Origin: an uncultured Planctomycetaceae bacterium
Lineage (GTDB): Bacteria > Planctomycetota > Planctomycetia > Pirellulales > Pirellulaceae
Direction of reading: 5' to 3'
Length of the DNA: 16,242 nt
Assembly (NCBI GenBank): GCA_903927685.1
Contig: CAIYOB010000199.1
Coordinates: forward strand, 1 to 16,242
Translations under genes and position numbers: made by a program
Notes under the pieces: model-generated
What the model was told of the DNA's origin: nothing
Database searches by the model: none
The model's input: only the letters and a program-made list of their open reading frames with translations
Shown here: piece after piece, positions 1 through 7,073 of the stretch
Layout: each line of letters begins with the position of its first letter
Position numbering within the stretch: position 1 is the first letter of the stretch

Positions 1-6
1 ACGCTG

Positions 7-166
7 GCACCCACTGGAGCCCGAAGCGCAAGCGAGCGGGAGGTTCGCACCCACTGGAGCCCGAAGCGCAAGCGAGCGGGAGGTTCGCACCCACTGGAGC
101 CCGAAGCGCAAGCGAGCGGGAGGTTCGCACCCACTGGAGCCCGAACCGCAAGCAAGTGGGCGGTGG
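7..166. repeat. 40-bp tandem repeat array (3 exact copies plus a degenerate fourth)
   Basis: Three identical 40-bp units occupy 7-46, 47-86 and 87-126. Each contains GCACCCACTGGAGCCCGAAG followed by CGCAAGCGAGCGGGAGGTTC. A fourth copy from 127 starts identically and then diverges (CCGAACCGCAAGCAAGTGGG). Bases 1-6 do not match the end of a unit, so the array probably begins inside the window. The unit carries no sustained reading frame and no spacer/repeat alternation, so it is not CRISPR. Its core, AGCCCGAAGCGCMAGCGAG, recurs as a hairpin arm near 9562. Confidence 0.95.
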
Positions 167-191
167 CCCTCTCGCCGGCGCTGCGGGGTAC
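138..191. repeat. Degenerate palindromic element closing the tandem array
   Basis: The left arm AGCCCGAACCGCAAGC (138-153) is followed after a short G-rich spacer by CTCTCGCCGGCGCTGCGGGG (169-188). This order matches the hairpin at 9562-9615, including the GGCCCTCTCGC junction, allowing a one-base indel and several substitutions. The last array unit therefore reads as a decayed full copy of that element, while the three preceding units carry only its left arm plus flank. The homology was seen by eye; mobility or function is unknown. Confidence 0.7.
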
Positions 192-242
192 CTGCCCGCG
201 GCGCATCGACAGCCAGGCGACGGTCCCTCGTCGCCCTACCTG

Positions 243-545
243 TCAGGCCGCTCCCGACCGGCTCAGACGGGGTGCGAATCGATAGCCCAAGTCGAACGCG
301 GCGATCTCGAACGTGTCGAACGTCTCGCCGACCGAGTCGCGAAAACCGGTTTCGTTGACGCGGATCTCGTCGGCCAACTGCCACTCGACGGCCTCGGCGT
401 CGCGAATCGTTCCCGGTACCGCCTCGGCGTAGATCTCCGCTTGCCGCACCTGGCAGCGCTGAAAGGCTCTGATCGCCGCTTGCTCGGCGTTCCTGGCATC
501 CAGGACCAACCGCACCCAACCGGATTCCACGTAGTACTTCGGCAT
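243..545 (-). CDS. Small conserved hypothetical protein (MPKYYVESG type)
   Basis: The 100-aa product has no signal peptide or membrane segment. It begins MPKYYVESGWVRLVLDA and continues with an alanine-rich helix (NAEQAAIRAFQ), looking like a small alpha/beta cytoplasmic domain. From memory, short proteins starting MPKYxVxSG with a following AAIxAFQ helix are frequent in planctomycetes, but no function is known to me. The start is the ATG at 545. AGGGG lies about seven bases upstream on the minus strand and may serve as the ribosome binding site. The gene stands alone: the region upstream (546-806) has no gene and downstream is the repeat array. Reading frame and composition look genuine; function is unassigned. 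Confidence 0.75.
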   Translation of the reverse strand: MPKYYVESGWVRLVLDARNAEQAAIRAFQRCQVRQAEIYAEAVPGTIRDAEAVEWQLADEIRVNETGFRDSVGETFDTFEIAAFDLGYRFAPRLSRSGAA

Positions 546-806
546 CTCTCGCCCCTTTGCTCTCGGGAACTATGACTCTTGCTGGCTGGATTTATCGCGA
601 GTGGATTGGACACGTTTGGTCACGGAGCGATCGTGCTCGGCCACGTGCATGCCCCCACCCGGCCGCTTCCGCGTCCAACCTCCCCCGCTGCGCGAGGGAG
701 GTGAAGGGCGCCATCGGCCATCGGCATTTTTTCGCCTGGGGACCAAACGTGTCACGGGGCGGGCCGATAACCTCCGCATCGGTCAACGATTGCAGGAGGT
801 CCAAGC
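546..806. other. Intergenic region with inverted repeats, no gene seen
   Basis: No convincing gene lies here. The region separates two divergently transcribed genes and should hold both promoters, but I found no well-spaced -35/-10 pair. It contains a perfect 13-bp inverted repeat (609-621 with 741-753), a smaller hairpin (CCTCCC at 679-684 with GGGAGG at 696-701, loop of 11), and a T6 run near 726-732 not preceded by a good stem. Confidence 0.6.
609..753. repeat. Perfect 13-bp inverted repeat pair
   Basis: GACACGTTTGGTC at 609-621 is the exact reverse complement of GACCAAACGTGTC at 741-753, with 119 bp between them. The two arms also share a following direct similarity, GTCACGGAGCG (619-629) versus GTCACGGGGCG (751-761). 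The arms could be the termini of a small non-coding element or paired regulator sites upstream of the WYL-like gene. No transposase lies between them. Confidence 0.55.
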
Positions 807-1063
807 ATGCGTCAGATGATCAGCCGAGCCATGGCTCAAGCGGACGACCTGGTCGTCACGTTCGAGTATTGCGATGCCAAAGGGGCGACGACGCAACGCG
901 TCGTCAGCCCGATCCGGTTCCTGGGCCAGGATCGCTTCCTGGCTCTCTGCCTGAGCCGCGAAGAACCCCGCCAGTTCTACCTGGACCGCTGCCGGAATGT
1001 GCAACTGGCTCCCGCCGCGGACTTTCTGATGCCCGTGGCGATGGCCGGCTGAACGATTGCAGG
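785..1063. repeat. 12-bp direct repeat bracketing the WYL-like gene
   Basis: AACGATTGCAGG occurs at 785-796 and again at 1052-1063. The first copy runs into the Shine-Dalgarno sequence of the enclosed gene. The second begins at the last base of its TGA stop codon. The repeats delimit the gene almost exactly. This could be a footprint of insertion or duplication, or a coincidence involving the ribosome binding site. Confidence 0.6.
807..1052 (+). CDS. Stand-alone WYL-like domain protein
   Basis: The 81-aa protein (MRQMISRAMAQADDLVVTFEY...) matches the usual flow of a WYL-type Sm-like beta barrel. There is a first strand (VVTFEYCDAKG, 15-25), then RVVSPIRFLGQDRFLALC (31-48), then a closing REEPRQFYLDRCRNVQL segment (51-67). 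WYL domains normally sit C-terminal to an HTH in ligand-sensing regulators. Here there is no HTH, so it could only act as a separate ligand-binding or partner subunit. The start is well supported by AGGAGG at 794-799, seven bases before ATG 807. The gene stands alone, tightly framed by a 12-bp direct repeat. The family call rests on the strand pattern and the V-x-F-x-Y and R-x2-S-P-I-R motifs; role unknown. Confidence 0.72.
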   Translation: MRQMISRAMAQADDLVVTFEYCDAKGATTQRVVSPIRFLGQDRFLALCLSREEPRQFYLDRCRNVQLAPAADFLMPVAMAG

Positions 1064-1079
1064 CTCCGGCGCGGCCGCT

Positions 1080-1466
1080 ACGATACGGCGACGGGAGAAG
1101 CCGATCGACGAACACCTCGAAGAAGCTGTCCGTCGCGTTGCCCGCGGCGTCGGCCGCCCGCACACGCAGCGTATGGCTGCCCGCGCTCTGCACGTTGACC
1201 AGTCGCTCGACATCCCTCCCCGTCACGGTCGCCGCACCCAGGTCCACATTGCGGATCATCCCGTGCAACGTCACGGTCAAACCGGCTTCGGCCACGGTGC
1301 CCCGCACGGTGAACGTCGTGGTATTGGTCCGCCGATCGATCGCCGAGACTCCGCGGTCGGGATCGATCTGCAGCGTGGCCGCCGCCGGCGGGATCTCATC
1401 CACCAGCCAGGACACGCGATAGGTCCCTTGGCCCGGATCGCCCAGCGTATCGGCGATCCCTGCCCG
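1080..1466 (-). pseudogene. Fragment of an Ig-like/cadherin-like repeat surface protein
   Basis: Read leftward from 1466, the minus strand encodes a coherent stretch of about 125 codons: GDPGQGTYRVSWLVDEIPPA, then TFTVRGTVAEAGLTVTLHG, then SAGSHTLRVRAADAAGN. This is the pattern of a bacterial Ig-like or cadherin-like beta-sandwich from a large adhesin or autotransporter-like protein. In-frame TGA (1467-1469) interrupts it upstream, and no start codon or ribosome binding site precedes the homologous part. Downstream the frame loses protein-like character after VDRLLPSPY, near the repeat at 1052. It is therefore most likely a remnant with both ends lost. A GTG at 1415 could give a short product, but it would begin inside a domain. 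Confidence 0.65.
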
Positions 1467-1568
1467 TCAACTTGGGTCAAGTCAATATCTAGGGGTGGTT
1501 GTTCCAGTTCCTAACGGCTGCTACCGTCAGAGATCATCTATGTCCCATTCACCTCGGTGGTCCAGCCC

Positions 1569-4523
1569 ATGACGGCACGCAACCCCTTCGCCGCGCTCCT
1601 GTTCGTGACGCTCCACACCGCCGCCCTCGCGGCCGATCCGTCCACGGACCGTCCTCAACCGCCCGCCGACGCAACCGCCCCGCTGTGCGTCAGCGGCGTG
1701 TACCCGCACCTGACCGTCTACAACAGTCTGGTGACGGACGACGGCCAGACGTACGGCAGCGGCGGCGAGTGCGGGATCGGGGCCGTCGTGCCGTGGGCGG
1801 GCAAGCTGTGGCTGCTGACCTACTCGCCGCACTGCCCGACCGGCAGCACCGACAAGTTGTATACGATCGATCTCCAGTTGAATCAGGAGATCCGCCCCGA
1901 GAGCATCGGCGGCACGCCCGCCGGGCGGATGATCCACCGCGAAAGCGAACAGCTGTTCATCGGCCCGTACGCGATCGACAAATCGGGCGCGGTCCGCGTA
2001 ATTCCTTACCGCCGAATGCCCGGCCGGCCGACCGCCGTGTCGCGGCACCTGAGCGACCCGGCCAACCGGGTGTACTACTTCGACATGGAAGGCCGGATTT
2101 ACGAAGTGGACGTGCACACGCTCGCACCGACGCTGCTGTTTGCCAAGCCGGTGCCGGGCTGGCATGGGAAAGGGGCTTACACGGGTCAGGGCCGCTACAT
2201 CGTCGCCAACAACGGCGAGAGCGGCGTCGGCGGGCATTCGCTGAAGGACCTGCAAGTCGGCGGCCCGCCGCAGGGCCCGGAAGACAACGGCGTGCTGGCT
2301 GAATGGGACGGCAGCCAGTGGCGGATCATCCAGCGGCGGCAATTCACGGACGTGACCGGCCCGGGCGGCATCCACGGTTCGCCGGACGACGCCGCCCCGG
2401 TCTGGGCCATCGGCTGGGACCGCCGCTCCGTGCTCCTGATGCTGCTGGATCAGGGCACTTGGCACACGTTCCGGATGCCCAAGGCCAGCCACACGTACGA
2501 CGGCTACGGCGGCTGGTACACCGAGTGGCCGCGGATCCGCGAGATCGCGCCGGGCCGACTGATGATGGACATGCACGCCATGCTGTGGGATTTTCCCGCG
2601 ACGTTCAGCGCCGCCAAGACCGGCGGGATCCGTCCCATCGCCACTCACCACCGGTACATCCCGGACTTCTGCCTTTGGAACGGGCGCGTCGTGCTGGCCT
2701 CGGACGAGACGTCCATCATGGCCAATCCGCTGGCCGGCCAGTCGCAGTCGAATCTGTGGTTTGGCCACGTCGAGGACTTGGCGACCTGGGGGCCGCGCAC
2801 CGCGTGGGGCGGGGTGTGGGCGAACGATCCGGTCCAAGCCGGGCAGCCCTCGGTGCCGTTCCTGATCAACGGGTTTGACCGCCGTTGCGTTCACTTGGCG
2901 GTCGGTCGCGGGCGGCACAGCGACGAAGCCTTGATCGACGCGGCCACGGGCGAAGTCATGCACCGCTGCAGCGGCAACTTTCCCCTCACCCGGCTGCCGG
3001 AAGCCTTGCGGAATCTGGCGCGCGTGACCATCGCCCGTGGCGATTTCCACCAACCGGCGCCCGGGTACGCCTTCACGATCAACCAAGATGTCATCGTGTA
3101 CCTGGCGGTGGACGACCGCCCCGAAGCTCAACTGGGCCCGGGCTGGGAGCGGACGGAGATGACGCTGGCTTGGGGCGACTATTCCGATCAAGTGTATCGC
3201 AAGGCGTTCCCCCGAGGCCGAGTCGACATCCCGGGCCACCCGCTCGCCCACAACGCCACCGACTACGGCGTCCCGCACCTGGCCTTCGTCGCCCCCGCCT
3301 CGCCCGCCGGCGGCGCGCTCGGGATCACCGACCTGCCGACTGACCTGAAGGGCCGCGCCGCGATTCCCAACCCCGCTGCGGCCCCCGCCGCCGACGCGTC
3401 GCGAGCAGCCTCGCCCGCGGGCGAGGTGACGTTCACCTTGGAAGTCGACGTGCGGGGCGACGGCCAATGGACGGCGTATCGCACATTCACCGTGCCCGCC
3501 GACGGATACGTCTCCCACGTCTTCCCCACGGACTTCCAGGCGAACTGGATTCGCGCCACGGTCGATCAAGACTGCGTGGCCACCGCCTTCTTTCACTACA
3601 GCAGTCCGGGGCACGACCCGCAACAGGCTGGGCCGCTGTTCGCGGCGCTGGCAGACAACACGGACGGCCAAGCGGTGGCCGGCTTGATCCGTCCCGGCAA
3701 GGACAATCGCAATCTGCAGTACCTGGCTCGCCGCATCGATTCGGCCGGGCAAGTCCACGAGGCGTATTACGAGGTCGACGAGCGGCTGGCGTTCACGCGT
3801 CCCGAACCCGGCCGCGCGGACGAAGTGCGGCAGATCGCCGAAGTCCGCCGCGACTTTGAGGTCGACGACGCGTCGGTCATCCTGGCGGAGAAAGGCCGCC
3901 GGTTCCGGTTGCCCAAGGGCGGCGAGTGCTACGACCAGCCGTTTGCGACCGGCTGGCCGCGGGGAATCCGCGAGTGCGAATCCGAGCGGTACTTGATGAA
4001 CATCCACGGCACGTTCTACGAGCAGCCGCGCGAAGGCGGCGTGTGGAAGATCAAGCCGGTGGCCAGCCATCGGCGACAAGTCATGGACTTCTGCACCTGG
4101 CGAGGCTTGCTGGTCCTCAGTGGCACCATGCCGGCGGCAGCGCCGGACGGCCAGTACTTCCGCAGCGACGACGGCGTGGGCCTGTGGTTCGGTGCGATCG
4201 ACGATCTATGGAAGCTGGGCAAGCCCGTCGGCCGCGGCGGGCCGTGGCACGAGACAGCGGTCACTGCGGGCCAAGCGTCGGACGCCTACTTGATGAACGG
4301 CTATGACCGCAAGCGGGTCGAACTGTCCCACGACGCGGACCAGACGGTAAACGTGACGCTCGAAGTCAATTTCGACCACGCCGATTGGCGCGTCTACCAG
4401 ACGCTCCCGATCCCAGCCGGCCAGACGGTCGCGCACGCGTTCCCGGAAGGCTTTGCCGCGCACTGGGTCCGCGTGGCGGCCGACCAGCCTTGCCGGGCCA
4501 CGGCCCTGTTCACGTACGAGTGA
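1569..4523 (+). CDS. Large secreted two-module protein, probable beta-propeller with CBM-like sandwiches
   Basis: The 984-aa protein has a clear Sec signal peptide (MTARNPFAALLFVTLHTAALA, cut near ALA/AD at 21-22), so it is exported. ATG 1569 is preferred over the in-frame GTG at 1557 because it places the signal peptide at the N-terminus; the ribosome binding site is weak. Residues 40-440 hold repeated Trp/Tyr/Gly-rich strands of propeller type (LWLLTYSP, VYYFDMEGRIYEVD, LWDFP). Residues 785-922 repeat the pattern of 305-443: DFCLWNGRVVLAS pairs with DFCTWRGLLVLSG, SNLWFGHVEDL with VGLWFGAIDDL, and FLINGFDRRCVHL with YLMNGYDRKRVEL. Two related beta-sandwiches follow at 619-677 and 925-984 (FPTDFQANWIRATVDQDC, FPEGFAAHWVRVAADQPC). 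An inserted segment at 485-576 resembles accessory domains of polysaccharide-degrading proteins. No catalytic motif recognised; carbohydrate binding or processing is inference. Confidence 0.85.
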   Translation: MTARNPFAALLFVTLHTAALAADPSTDRPQPPADATAPLCVSGVYPHLTVYNSLVTDDGQTYGSGGECGIGAVVPWAGKLWLLTYSPHCPTGSTDKLYTIDLQLNQEIRPESIGGTPAGRMIHRESEQLFIGPYAIDKSGAVRVIPYRRMPGRPTAVSRHLSDPANRVYYFDMEGRIYEVDVHTLAPTLLFAKPVPGWHGKGAYTGQGRYIVANNGESGVGGHSLKDLQVGGPPQGPEDNGVLAEWDGSQWRIIQRRQFTDVTGPGGIHGSPDDAAPVWAIGWDRRSVLLMLLDQGTWHTFRMPKASHTYDGYGGWYTEWPRIREIAPGRLMMDMHAMLWDFPATFSAAKTGGIRPIATHHRYIPDFCLWNGRVVLASDETSIMANPLAGQSQSNLWFGHVEDLATWGPRTAWGGVWANDPVQAGQPSVPFLINGFDRRCVHLAVGRGRHSDEALIDAATGEVMHRCSGNFPLTRLPEALRNLARVTIARGDFHQPAPGYAFTINQDVIVYLAVDDRPEAQLGPGWERTEMTLAWGDYSDQVYRKAFPRGRVDIPGHPLAHNATDYGVPHLAFVAPASPAGGALGITDLPTDLKGRAAIPNPAAAPAADASRAASPAGEVTFTLEVDVRGDGQWTAYRTFTVPADGYVSHVFPTDFQANWIRATVDQDCVATAFFHYSSPGHDPQQAGPLFAALADNTDGQAVAGLIRPGKDNRNLQYLARRIDSAGQVHEAYYEVDERLAFTRPEPGRADEVRQIAEVRRDFEVDDASVILAEKGRRFRLPKGGECYDQPFATGWPRGIRECESERYLMNIHGTFYEQPREGGVWKIKPVASHRRQVMDFCTWRGLLVLSGTMPAAAPDGQYFRSDDGVGLWFGAIDDLWKLGKPVGRGGPWHETAVTAGQASDAYLMNGYDRKRVELSHDADQTVNVTLEVNFDHADWRVYQTLPIPAGQTVAHAFPEGFAAHWVRVAADQPCRATALFTYE

Positions 4524-4723
4524 CCCCGGTGGCGGAGGAGCGACCAGGGCAGCCGCCGGCTGGTTGGACTTGCCCGGACGCGCCGTGAACCAGAACTCCG
4601 CTTTCGTTCCGACTTCGCCGAGGATGCCGCTTTCACCGCCCATCAGCCCCCCGGTGGCTTGGCGATCGCCAAGCCCAGGCCGGTGCCGACGTAGCGGCGC
4701 GCGGCGGTCCCCGACCTGGCCGT
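4524..4723. other. Gap between convergent genes, holding a kinase fossil and a palindrome
   Basis: This gap lies between two convergent stop codons. It contains the histidine-kinase fragment described separately and a perfect 20-bp palindrome, GGCTTGGCGATCGCCAAGCC, at 4656-4675. No T-run follows the palindrome on either strand, so it is not a standard intrinsic terminator. On the minus strand it simply spells part of the G2-box codons of the fossil (GLAIAKP), which explains it without invoking a binding site. Confidence 0.6.
4551..4696 (-). pseudogene. Histidine-kinase ATPase domain remnant (G2 box), frameshifted
   Basis: On the minus strand 4696-4645 encodes RYVGTGLGLAIAK, the textbook G2 box of HATPase_c in sensor kinases, then PPGG and an in-frame TGA. 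Shifting frame at the six-G run (plus-strand C's 4647-4652), the sequence continues LMGGESG and then VGTKAEFWFTARPGK. This is the usual end of the kinase domain (LMGG-x-I-x-V-x-S-x2-G-x-G-x-x-FWFT). The spacing from AIAK to LMGG is 11 nt where four codons are expected, fitting a one-base loss. The H box, N box and any receiver domain are absent. This is the last ~50 codons of a kinase ATPase domain, probably from a hybrid kinase, stranded between two unrelated genes. Confidence 0.75.
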
Positions 4724-5368
4724 TCAGCGGGCCTCCCTGGTCAGCTCCCGCAACTCGGCCAGCAACCGCTCGGCGTCCGCGTCGCTGGGATCGCGGGGGA
4801 TCGCGACGAAGTAGTCAGCTGCGATTCCCAGCTTTGCCTTGGCGCGATCCGCCGCTTCCGGCGCGGCGTCCAGGTAATCGGCCAGGTCCCAGTCATCGTC
4901 CCACAGCACGCGGCCCTCCAAACACTCGATCACCAAGTCCCACTCGTCGAAATCCATTTCGTCCGCTGCCGGCAGGTCTTCGATCCCCGCCTCGTGCCCC
5001 GCGGCAATCGCCCGTTCGCGCCAACTGGGCCGCTGCGGCAAGTCACCGAACTCGAAGGCCGTGTCATCGGTGGATTCTGCCGTGTCCAATTCCAGCGCGA
5101 TCATGTCACGGACATGGCGGTAGACGCTGGCCACAGCGCCTTCGACCACGGCGGTCAATTCGGGCGACAACTCGTCCTCGACCAGCAGGGCGCGGGCCAC
5201 CGTGTGGTAGGTCGCGATCCGCTGGTTCGGCGTCAAGCCGTCGAGAATCTGGATGTCGGTCGAGAATTCGTCGAGTGTCAGCATGTCGACGAGCATGCCC
5301 AGCGACTCGACGAACAGCTGGCGCTCGGCGCCCTGCAGCACGCGATTTCCGTCCGGGGTGTTGTACAT
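4724..5368 (-). CDS. Acidic cytoplasmic hypothetical protein
   Basis: The 214-aa protein has no signal peptide or membrane helix and is strongly acidic, notably at 128-160 (EDLPAADEMDFDEWDLVIECLEGR, then WDDDWDLADYLDA). It looks mostly helical: the N-terminal half (residues 10-95) has amphipathic helices such as RQLFVESLGMLVDMLTLDEF, and the C-terminus (ADAERLLAELRELTREAR) ends in a charged helix. The start is ATG 5368, with AAAGG about seven bases upstream. It runs convergently towards the large secreted protein, with a kinase fossil directly after its stop. I do not recognise the family. Codon use and continuous amino-acid sense support a real gene. Confidence 0.75.
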   Translation of the reverse strand: MYNTPDGNRVLQGAERQLFVESLGMLVDMLTLDEFSTDIQILDGLTPNQRIATYHTVARALLVEDELSPELTAVVEGAVASVYRHVRDMIALELDTAESTDDTAFEFGDLPQRPSWRERAIAAGHEAGIEDLPAADEMDFDEWDLVIECLEGRVLWDDDWDLADYLDAAPEAADRAKAKLGIAADYFVAIPRDPSDADAERLLAELRELTREAR

Positions 5369-5741
5369 TCTCGACCTTTCGCAATGGGAGGGATCAGCCG
5401 CAGGCGTTTTCGAACGTCAGGATGGTCACGCCGCGCGCCGCGCTGTTCAGGACCCATCGTAACCGCTCGCGTCAGGAAGATCGATGCCGCCGACGCAGCC
5501 CCGATTCGGCAAGTCCGCATGGAACTCGCTGCCGGTGCCGAGCGGTTCGCCGTGGGAATCGCAGCTGTCCGCCGTTGAGCCGGCAAACGAACTGGCGTTC
5601 GGGCTGCGGACGCCGGCGATTTGCGGCCGTCTCCCCAGTGGATTTGCACATTGGTAACGAGGCTGTCAGAATAGTCGCATCGTGAGGCAGTCTTCCACCT
5701 GCTGCAGGACACCGTGATTTCGTATCGTTTGAGGTTCCACC
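5369..5741. other. Gene-poor divergent intergenic region with possible coding debris
   Basis: No intact gene is seen. On the minus strand, 5665-5447 is an open stretch of about 72 codons without a normal start codon, rich in G/C at third positions; it reads SFAGSTADSCDSHGEPLGTG, then GCVGGIDLPDASGYDGS and stop. A second short stretch in another frame (about 5455-5394) reads NSAARGVTILTFENACG and stop. Together they may be a decayed gene end, which I cannot name. The region must also carry the promoters of both divergent neighbours; only weak candidates such as TTGCAC near 5644 were seen. Confidence 0.4.
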
Positions 5742-7073
5742 ATGAAGCGTCGTTTCTCGCGCCGAGTGTTGTTGTCGTGGCGGCTGCGGACCGTGATGGC
5801 GTGCTGGCCCTGGGCCCTGTTGGGGATGCTCGTCTGGAGCGGAATCGCCCGCGGCCAGGGCGAAGCAGAGGTCGCGCCAGTCGCCAAGCCCGCCGATCCC
5901 GCAGGTCCGATGTGGGATTTGGCCCGGCTGTCCCAACCGCCTCAGGTTTGGCCGGCCGAGGGGTTTTCCGGGCCGGACGTCAAGGCCGTTTTCTTCCAGG
6001 GACTGCCCTACCAAGGCCGCGAGACGCGGGTTTTCGCCTGGATCGGTCTGCCGGACGCGCCGGCGGGCAGCAAGGTCCCCGGTGTCGTGTTGATTCACGG
6101 TGGCGGCGGTACGGCGTTTGACTCGTGGGTGCGCCGCTGGACGTCGCGCGGGTATGCGGCCATTGCCATGGACACCTGCGGGTGCGTGCCCAAGGGCTCG
6201 TACGGCAAGTGGGAACGGCACGATCTGGGCGGTCCGCCGGGCTGGGGCGGCTGGAATCAGATCGACCAACCGCGGGAGGACCAGTGGACATACCATGCGG
6301 TGGCCGACGCGGTCCTGGCCCACAGTCTGTTGCGGTCCCTGCCGGAGGTGGACGCCGACCGCACCGGGGTCACGGGGATTTCCTGGGGCGGGTATCTCAC
6401 CTGCATCGTGGCCGGGGTCGACTCGCGGTTCCGGTTCGCGGTCCCGGTCTACGGCTGCGGCTTTACCAACGAACACACATTTGCGAGCAGTGTCAACCAG
6501 TTGGGGCCGGAAGGCAGCGCGCGCTGGATGCGGTGGTGGGATCCCTCGGTGTATCTTCCCCACGCCGCGATGCCGGTCTGCTGGGTGACAGGCAGCAATG
6601 ACTTCGCCTACACGTTCAACGCCCTGCAGAAGTCCTACCGGTTGCCATCGGGGCCGCGGACGCTGTGCATCCGCCTGCGCATGCCGCACGGCCACGGCGA
6701 TGCCGGTGAAGGCCCCAAGGAGACCTTCACGTTTGCCGACAGCATCCTCCAGCAAGGCGTCCCGCTTGCGAAACTGACGGGACAGGGACGTGACGGAAAC
6801 CTAGTCTGGGCCGCCTTCGAGTCGCCCTGCAAGTTCCAGAAGGCCGAGTTGAACGTGACCCGCGACTTGGGCACGTGGCCGGACCGGAAATGGGAGGCGC
6901 TGCCGGCCGAGGTGACCGCCGCGGGGCGAGTCACCGCGACGCTGCCGGAGGGAACCACGGTCTACTATCTGAATGTGTTCGACGAGCGCGACTGCGTGGT
7001 GAGCACGGAGCACGAGGAACTGGATAGTGTCAGCGCACCGCCAGCCACGCCGTCGCCCGCGCCGCAAAGATGA
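5742..7073 (+). CDS. Secreted alpha/beta hydrolase, acetyl xylan esterase-like
   Basis: The 443-aa protein has a basic N-terminus and hydrophobic stretch (VMACWPWALLGMLVWSGIARG, 18-38), consistent with a signal peptide cut near residue 38. The alpha/beta hydrolase core spans about 80-340. It has an oxyanion-type HGGGG at 119-123, nucleophile elbow TGISWGG with Ser214, probable acid Asp287 (GSNDFAY) and catalytic His in MPHGHGD (His316 or His318). This resembles acetyl xylan esterase/dienelactone hydrolase-like or PhoPQ-related proteins, so ester cleavage on plant or algal polysaccharide decorations is a reasonable guess. About 100 further residues form a beta-rich C-terminal domain (KAELNVTRDLGTWP, TTVYYLNVFDERD). 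ATG 5742 follows GAGG (5731-5734). Its 3' end overlaps the convergent dagK by 44 bp. Substrate unknown. Confidence 0.85.
   Translation: MKRRFSRRVLLSWRLRTVMACWPWALLGMLVWSGIARGQGEAEVAPVAKPADPAGPMWDLARLSQPPQVWPAEGFSGPDVKAVFFQGLPYQGRETRVFAWIGLPDAPAGSKVPGVVLIHGGGGTAFDSWVRRWTSRGYAAIAMDTCGCVPKGSYGKWERHDLGGPPGWGGWNQIDQPREDQWTYHAVADAVLAHSLLRSLPEVDADRTGVTGISWGGYLTCIVAGVDSRFRFAVPVYGCGFTNEHTFASSVNQLGPEGSARWMRWWDPSVYLPHAAMPVCWVTGSNDFAYTFNALQKSYRLPSGPRTLCIRLRMPHGHGDAGEGPKETFTFADSILQQGVPLAKLTGQGRDGNLVWAAFESPCKFQKAELNVTRDLGTWPDRKWEALPAEVTAAGRVTATLPEGTTVYYLNVFDERDCVVSTEHEELDSVSAPPATPSPAPQR

Noticed and set aside
7..166. CRISPR array
   Set aside because: The 40-bp units are directly contiguous with no variable spacers, and no cas gene is present.
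715..735. Intrinsic terminator at the T6 run after GGCCATCGGC
   Set aside because: The preceding GCCATCGGC copies are direct repeats and do not form a stable stem, and no gene ends just upstream.
1527..4079. 850-codon open frame on the minus strand, opposite the 984-aa secreted protein
   Set aside because: It is antisense to a gene with a signal peptide and repeated domain motifs. Its translation is Arg/Ala/Val/Gly-rich low-complexity text typical of the complement of GC-rich codons, with no domain pattern.
4656..4675. Perfect 20-bp palindrome GGCTTGGCGATCGCCAAGCC as an operator or terminator
   Set aside because: No T-run follows, and on the minus strand it is accounted for by the codons GLAIAKP of the kinase G2-box remnant.
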